From NCBI GenBank assembly GCA_003008705.1, contig PDUO01000002.1, positions 266,898-330,897 on the forward strand: a stretch of DNA of 64,000 nt, in the 5' to 3' direction. This stretch comes from Pezicula radicicola (taxonomy: Eukaryota; Ascomycota; Leotiomycetes; Helotiales; Dermateaceae). The position numbers and the translations under genes are program-made. Within the stretch, counting starts at the first letter, position 1. Each line of letters opens with the position of its first letter. This document shows positions 57,877 through 64,000 of this stretch, one piece after another. The notes under the pieces are model-generated. The model saw only the letters and a program-made list of their open reading frames with translations, was not told where the DNA came from and did not search any database.

Positions 57877-58909
57877 GTACCTTAAGTAAAGCAAAAAAAA
57901 ACTCCCTCGGAACTTCCGAACTTCCATAACCCGAAACATTATTCAAAACCTCCTATCCTAAACGACGAACAGACTAACACCACTACCACCACCACCAAGC
58001 TCTTCTCTAATTCATATAGAATATAGCATAACCTTCCCCATTCCCACGTAGGACAATAAATTACCAATCAATCAAAAATAAAATCAAAAATACGAATAAG
58101 AAAATTCCTTAGAATAACCACATCCCTAACCCCCTCCCCCAAACTTAGGTACCTAGATACTTCCGTACAATAAATAATACATGGAAATTCATGAAACTCC
58201 ATCTTCCGAACCCCCTATCCCTCCCTTCCTCCTTCCCACCACCTTCCGAGCCGCAGAGAGTACCGTACCTCCGTACTTTGTAGTGGTAGGTAGGCTGTGC
58301 AATGCTTATTTAAACAAAGACATGCATGATTTTTTTGCTTTCTAAGCCCTTCCTTTCATCCTGAATTACCTATGGGTTTGGTATATAATCTGTCTCTATT
58401 CCATTCTATTGTACCATCACTCTCACTTTCATTGCTTAACTTTTCTTTATTTATAATTTCATGGCGTTCTATGCCTTGGTCAGTGAGGCGACGACCAAAG
58501 GACCTACTATTGGATTAATTCACGAAGGAATTTGGGAGCATTAATTGATACTCATGTGAGTTGATGGAGAGCGGAGGTGGAGCACCAACTCGGCAGAGGC
58601 ATCATTCCGAAATCACCTAGGGAGAGCAATCACATGTCACAATCATGATAAGAAGATAGGGTAGAAAGTTTTGTCTAACTATCAACGTATATACACTTTC
58701 TGAGTATATACATTTACATTCGGTACGACTTGGACCACCCGGACACCAGCCTGCTACCATACAACAGAACACAAAGAAATTACAATAGCTCGCGAATAGT
58801 TGCAGCACGGCCTCATTGTGGCGGGACGCGCTGATAACTCAGCGTGAAGCATGTAGGTATTAAAATCAAAACTCCGAACTACACATTATATGCTAGTATG
58901 ATGATGCAT

Positions 58910-61900
58910 CTACTCATCCTCCTCAGCGTCGGTGGCCTTCGATACCAAGTGGTAACGGTTGATTCCAGCCTCGTCACGCTCGTGCTCAATGGCAAGCTTG
59001 GACAAGTGTCCAAGGATGTTCTCCATCTGGGTGTCAGCGTGGGAGCGCTTGGCACGTCCAAGGTTGTCCAACCATGCAACCTGGTTAAGGAGGTAGTAGA
59101 CGATGGCGATGACAATGGTGACGGCGATGGAGTAGATCCAGACGATGACAACGGTAACAATGGAGGTGTGGCCGTTCTGAGAGAGGAGGACGTTCTTGGT
59201 GACAGGGTCGGAGGGTTCACCGGCACCACCGCACAACCAACCGAAGACAGCGAAGAGAGTAGCAATGACATCGACACCGAAGATGGCTCCGATGAGTTGC
59301 CAAGATGGGAAAGTCTCACCACCACGGGTGACGAAGATGAGCCAGTTCTCAGTGAGGGAGACTTCGAGGAAGAGTATACCTTGGATACCACCGAAGTTGT
59401 TGATGATACCACCGTTTGGCAGGAAGAGAGCACCACGGATGATCCAGGTGCCGAAGGCAAGGAGCGTACCGAGGATAACGGAGATGATCCAGATCTTTGG
59501 CAATTGCCACTCGACAGGGCGTTGTTCGTAGTGGGCATTGTCGTAGGCAATGGCAATGGTGGCCAAATCAGCGAAGAGGGCAAGGAAGACAATAAGTTCG
59601 ACACGGATGGTCTCGTTGATGATGATCATTGAGGTAACCAAGTAGATCTCCATGTGCAAGCAAAGGGCGATACGGTATTGAATGTATGCCTTCATACGTT
59701 GGAAAATTTGACGGGCGATCTTGATGGCAGAGACAATGGTGGAGAGACCAGGAGCGAGGAAAACGATATCGGCGGCAGCCTGAGCAGCTTCGGTAGCACC
59801 TTCGACAGCGATACCACAGTCAGACTTCTTGAGGGAGGGAGCATCGTTGACACCGTCACCAGTCATGGCAGTCAAATGTCCACGTTGTTGCAACATCTCG
59901 ACGACTTGGTACTTGTGCTCGGGGAAAACTTCAGCGAAACCATCAGCCTTCTCGACGAGATCGTGTTGAGTAGTTCCGGAAAGACCACCGTGGATGAGCT
60001 TGTCAGAGTTGTAAACCTTGGTACCGAGAGCCAACATCTTGCAAGTCTCCTTGGCAATAGCGATGGCATCACCAGTCAACATCTTGACGGAAAGACCGAG
60101 AACACCAGCTTCAGCGAGGGTGGAGGCAGTATCTTCACGAGGAGGGTCGAACATGGGAAGCATGCCGAGCAATTGCCATTCGTGGTCACCTTCCTTGACA
60201 GCAACACCGAGAGAACGGAAACCACGCTTGGCGAATTCAGTAGCCTTGGCCTTGTACATGTCGGCGGTTTCCTTGGAGCAGTTGGAGAGGTTAAGAATGG
60301 CCTTGGGAGCACCCTTGGCACAAGTGAATGTAACACCGTCCTTAATACAGATAGCAGTAATGCGCTTGGAAACAGGGTCGAAAGGAATGAACTTCTCAGT
60401 CTTCCATCCTTGCTCGAGCATCTCGCGGGCCTTTGGGTAACGCTTGAGGGTGAGGATAGTGACTTTATCAATGGGGTCGAGAGACTTGACGTTGTGGGAA
60501 GAAGCGAGAGCGGCGACAGCCATCATCCAGTTGACATCAATGCCATCAGCGACGAAAGGCTCACGGATAGAAAGTTGGTTGGCAGTGAGCGTTCCCGTCT
60601 TGTCAGAGCAGAGAACATCGACACCAGCAAGAGATTCAATGGCAGTAAGCTTCTGGACAATGGCCTTCTCCTTGGCGAGGTAGGCGGCACCGACAGCGAG
60701 AGTGGTTGTGGTAACGACGGGAAGACCGACTGGGACTCCAACGATGAGGAGAATCAGGACGTAGTGGAGCAAGTTAACGGAGGACTTCTCTGGGGTAGCA
60801 AGATCCAAGTGGTGGAAAAAACCTCCAACCCATGCGAGCATGATCCAGAAGACGACGAGAACGAGGAGCGCCGTTCCAATGGAGTTCATGATAGCCTTGA
60901 AATGACCTTGGTCCTTGGCGCCAGTAACGAGGGAAGCAGTGCGACCGACAAAAGACATCTTGGCGGAGTGAGTGACAACAGCGAAGGCCTTTCCACGCTT
61001 GCAACCGGTAGTGTAGTAAACGACATCAGCGACGTACTTGTCGACAGCAAGGGATTCTCCAGTCATGGCGGATTGATCAATGGCCAAAAGAGCGTATCCG
61101 GAACCGTGCTTCTCTCCGTGGTCATCGTCATCGTCATCCTTGGCTCCTGGGGAGTCACCAGCTTGGGCAGAGAGCTCATCGAGGTATTCTTGGTAACCGT
61201 TGGGGTTGTCGTAGGCGCAGATAAGACGGCAATCAGCGGGGACGACGGTACCATCTTCAATGACGATCTGCAGAGAGAATGCAAGTCAGCAATTGTCAAT
61301 TGGAGGGTGGCGAAAATGGTGGTGTGCGGGCAAATGCGTAAAAATGGTTTGCGCCAGTGAGATTGGTGAGAGGGGTGGTGGTACAGGGAAAGCCACTTAC
61401 AATATCTCCAGGTACGAGTTCACGAGCGCGGATTTCTTGTTCTTGACCATCACGGACGGCAATTGACTTCAAGGCAATGTCACCCTTGAGAGAGGCGACG
61501 ACATCGGCGGCCTGCTTTTCCTGGTACCAACCAACAACAGCGTTCAAGAGCAGAATACCAATAATGACACCGAAATCAATCCAATCACGAAGACCGCCAG
61601 CGAGGAGGACAGCAATTTCCATGACTAGCGAGAGTTCGTTAGCTGCAAAGTTCCCAAAAATCTGAATCCATGCCTGCATATGCTTGGTCTGAGCACAGAC
61701 ATGGACGTGAAGGTTAAAAAAAAAATGAGGAACACAAAAAAGGTGACTGTTGTGATAATAATGCGAGGACTAAGAAAATGTGGCCCTGGCGAAGAAAAGG
61801 GTGTGGGGTCCTGGGTGCCTGGGCGGCATTGATTGGCAGTGTGCATCGTTGGGAAATGAGTTGAAGGCTGCAGCGCGCTCGGTTGAAGATCGGAGGCAAA

Positions 61901-62537
61901 CAAAGCGGCCGAACGGGAAGCTCCAAGCTCGGTCGCCCAGCTCCAAAAATCAAGACATCAAAACAAAATGTACGTGACGTGAGGAATGAAGCTGAGCGAT
62001 GAGACGAGTCGTATATTTGCGAGTCGCCTTGTTCTTCTTTGTATCGATTGTTGCAATTGTCGTAATGTCGATGTGGTAAAATGTGCGTTTGATAGATGAA
62101 AAATATAAAACCAAAAAAAAAAAAAGGCACGTACCATAGAGAATAGGACCAGTGAAGAAACCCAAGAACTTCAAGAACAAGTTCTCCTTCTCCGTCGTCA
62201 ATTCGTTCCATCCCGTCTTCTTGCGGCGAGATTCAACTTCGTGCACTGAGAGACCCTGCTTCATGTTGGTGTCGAGCCAGCCCTCGGGGGTGTCGAAGCC
62301 CTCGCCAGATGGGCCTGCGACCTTCTTCGACCACCAGTGCTTCTTCTGGGGCTGATCCAATTCCTCTGCCGCAATAGACATAGACGCCCGGCGTCCATCC
62401 TTGTAGGTAGAGATGTATCGAACCAATTGGCCGTACTCGCCCAATTCTTCCTTCTCGTCGTTGGGATGGGCGTCGAGCTGGAAGTCCACAGAGGGACCTC
62501 GCTCGGCGCCACCGTGAGGTGGTGCCATGTGCGACAT
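58910..62537 (-). CDS. PMA1: Plasma-membrane H+-ATPase (P3A type)
   Basis: Proton-pumping P-type ATPase that energises the plasma membrane. Predicted 994 residues in three exons: 62537-62135, 61624-61401 and 61267-58910. The first splice gives GPILYVMEIAVLLAGGLRDW and the second ARELVPGDIIVIEDGTVVPA, both canonical. Key sites are the actuator TGES (about residue 279, DQSAMTGESLAVDKY), the phosphorylation loop CSDKTGTLTANQL (about 430), the nucleotide-binding CAKGAPKAILNL and the hinge MTGDGVNDAPSLKKSDCGIA. About ten membrane segments are visible. The sequence between DELSAQAGDSPG and the actuator carries an acidic insert KDDDDDDHGEKH. Intron 1 is about 510 nt, unusually long here. The C-terminus (HLSKLAIEHERDEAGINRYH) may be the regulatory tail. 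At 994 residues it is longer than the roughly 920 of yeast-type Pma1, so it may be a second isoform; the symbol denotes family. Confidence 0.95.
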
Positions 62538-64000
62538 GGTGTACGTATTAGAGGATATATGTGTGTAGGAGGAAGAAGGACCGCTGTATGATTATTGTAT
62601 AGAAGACTGCGCCGACTCGAGGGAGGAGTGGAGGGGGAGAGAGAGAGCTTGACCACAACACCAAGATCAGATCGAGTGAGAGGATGCTGAAGGGAGGAGT
62701 GTGAGAAAAAAAGAGACTTTGTGCGAGGGCACTCGATCTCTTTTGTAACCCGTCTGGCACTAAGGTACTGAGCCATTACGACTCGACTAGGACTAGACGA
62801 CCAAGCCGAGCCAGCTAGTAAGTACGGAGCACCATGGCAGCTGCCGCTCTGGCCGATCATGGGCAATTGTCAATTGGCTCGGTGTCGGAAAACTGCTCGC
62901 TGCTAGAAGCGACATATTTTTCTGTTTAGCGCGCAATCTGCTACTCACGGAGTCGAGCTACGACCTCGCACGGCAAATGCTGGCCAAATTTTGGGAAATG
63001 CCTCTGACGGGTCCTGGATCACTCGACCGCCATGGCTAATAACGGCGTCACCCCTCCCTCCACTACCCATATCGTCTGCCACCAGCGCCACTTGACTACG
63101 GTATCCTCATCATCCAAGGGTCCATGGATGTTCGGGCTCGGCCTTGACGGCAAGGGCCTATGATTATTATTTTCGTAGTATTATTATTCTATTCTATTCT
63201 CACCATTCATTGACAAAACATAGCGAAGAATTTCCGCAGGGCAGCAACCTTGACTTTGGTCCGATCCCCCCGTCCTGATCGTCCGCCGGCAACAGCATCC
63301 AGAGACATTTTCGTTCATTATTTGTTCAGCATATTCAGCACGCAGGAGGGAGCAAGGACCAATTGTCCAGTTCGCAAAAGGCCCCGACGGGGTTTAGTCG
63401 TTTTGCAAATAAATACCGCATACTAAATTGCTATCTGACCTGGCCCATTCTATCAATCCTGCCAAACCTCAGGCATCCCATATTGCTTGTTGCCCCAGTT
63501 TGGCAGTCTGTCCCCATTGTATTGTGATTGTTCCAGATACCGGCGGTGACGACTGAGCTTGCATTAGATTGAACAGTATTTTGGAATCCATTGACCCATT
63601 GCGTCAATGTATAATATTGGAGTGATGTATGTAAGCGTAGTACAGAGGTAAGCTCGAGGCACATGAGCGCTTGAAGCTTTCAGTCTACTGTAGGCTAAGC
63701 CGGCACCGTTTACTTGCTAGGAGCACCACAAGACGTTATGAACGGGTAGGTTTGGTGTTGGGCTGATTACCTTGTCCTCCACTGAATTGAGTTCATTGGC
63801 CACCTGCACGATGGATTATTATTCCCCTTCTTGCCTTCTTGCCTTCTTGCCTTACTTTTCACCAGGACAACCCAGACCTGATAGAGCGTGCACCGGGTTT
63901 TAAGTGGGCTACTAATCGCTGCTAGAGAAAGCGGTCGAAGGTATGGGGACGAGGGAAGCCGTAGGACGAGGAACGAAGAAAAAAGAATGACGAGCAGGCC
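62538..64000. promoter_or_regulatory. Upstream region of the H+-ATPase gene
   Basis: About 1.5 kb to the window edge. It contains a polypurine GAGGGGGAGAGAGAGAG tract just upstream of the start (about 62630-62650), a microsatellite at 63826-63853 and ATTATTATTC runs near 63165-63200. Open frames here have no support. It is likely promoter and 5' leader. Confidence 0.5.
63826..63853. repeat. 8-bp tandem repeat, CCTTCTTG x3.5
   Basis: Three perfect units and a partial fourth are directly visible. Confidence 0.93.

Larger units (their letters stand above)
56843..58909. other. Intergenic, H+-ATPase 3' flank with MITE
   Basis: About 2.1 kb of AT-rich DNA with a (TACC)n microsatellite, the MITE-like element at 57639-57876 and further CTCCGTAC motifs (near 57872 and 58265-58275). 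No gene supported. Confidence 0.6.

Noticed and set aside
58844..59632. 262-residue plus-strand open frame
   Set aside because: Also antisense to the H+-ATPase gene. Acidic low-complexity sequence with no domain.
59654..61360. 568-residue plus-strand open frame
   Set aside because: It is the exact antisense of the H+-ATPase third exon. Its Glu/Asp/Gly/Ser-rich composition is the usual shadow of a biased codon set.
63431..63664. 77-residue minus-strand ORF
   Set aside because: No domain. Lies in the H+-ATPase upstream region with poor coding character.

Overview
The window is nuclear DNA of a filamentous ascomycete (Pezizomycotina, probably Leotiomycetes, the class being inference). Its genes carry short GT-AG introns of mostly 45-60 nt with CTNAC/CTNAT-like branch points, and it holds filamentous-fungal families: a Zn2Cys6 regulator, GH76 mannanase, LaeA/UMTA-like methyltransferases and DHA1, MCT and ACS-type MFS carriers. 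No virus, plasmid, CRISPR array, rRNA or convincing tRNA is visible. I rebuilt multi-exon models by hand and accepted a junction only when donor, acceptor, phase and protein-family continuity agreed. Spliced lengths of all complete models are exact codon multiples.

Layout: 1-0.7 kb, 3' end of a LaeA-like methyltransferase (+); 2.5-4.3 kb DHA1-type MFS (+); 4.3-9.7 kb gene-poor with a decayed reading frame; 9.7-11.6 kb ELP3 (-); 12.2-12.7 kb disordered hypothetical (-); 14.3-15.7 kb mitochondrial succinyl-CoA ligase alpha (+); 16.1-17.6 kb AP-2 mu (+); 18.6-20.4 kb second LaeA-like methyltransferase with 11 exons (+); 21.0-22.4 kb GH76 (+); 23.0-28.3 kb INO80 (-); 29.8-32.0 kb ARB1 (-); 33.4-34.9 kb MCT-like MFS (+); 35.6-36.2 kb small hypothetical (+); 36.6-39.0 kb Zn2Cys6 regulator (-); 40.2-41.8 kb ACS-type MFS (-); 42.6-44.6 kb trimethyllysine dioxygenase (-), divergent from the cyclin H gene CCL1 (+, 44.9-46.2 kb); 47.5-49.7 kb BTB protein (-); 51.2-52.3 kb Gfo/Idh/MocA oxidoreductase (-); 52.3-58.9 kb gene-poor with a decayed frame and a MITE; 58.9-62.5 kb plasma-membrane H+-ATPase (-); 62.5-64 kb its upstream region.

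Most genes are unrelated housekeeping functions: tRNA wobble modification, TCA cycle, endocytosis, chromatin remodelling, ribosome biogenesis, TFIIH and proton pumping. The only loosely coherent block is 36.6-44.6 kb, where a regulator, an ACS-type carrier and the first carnitine-biosynthesis enzyme lie in the same direction. That functional link is inference.

The most unusual feature is a dispersed noncoding repeat with an 18-bp period (consensus close to GAGTAACTCACTTGATTT). It occurs about a dozen times, always outside exons and once inside an intron. Two copies (11.8 and 42.2 kb) share a left arm and have inverted ends built on AAGAGATCATTT, which suggests a small nonautonomous element carrying a minisatellite core. 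A second, unrelated MITE-like element lies at 57.6-57.9 kb.
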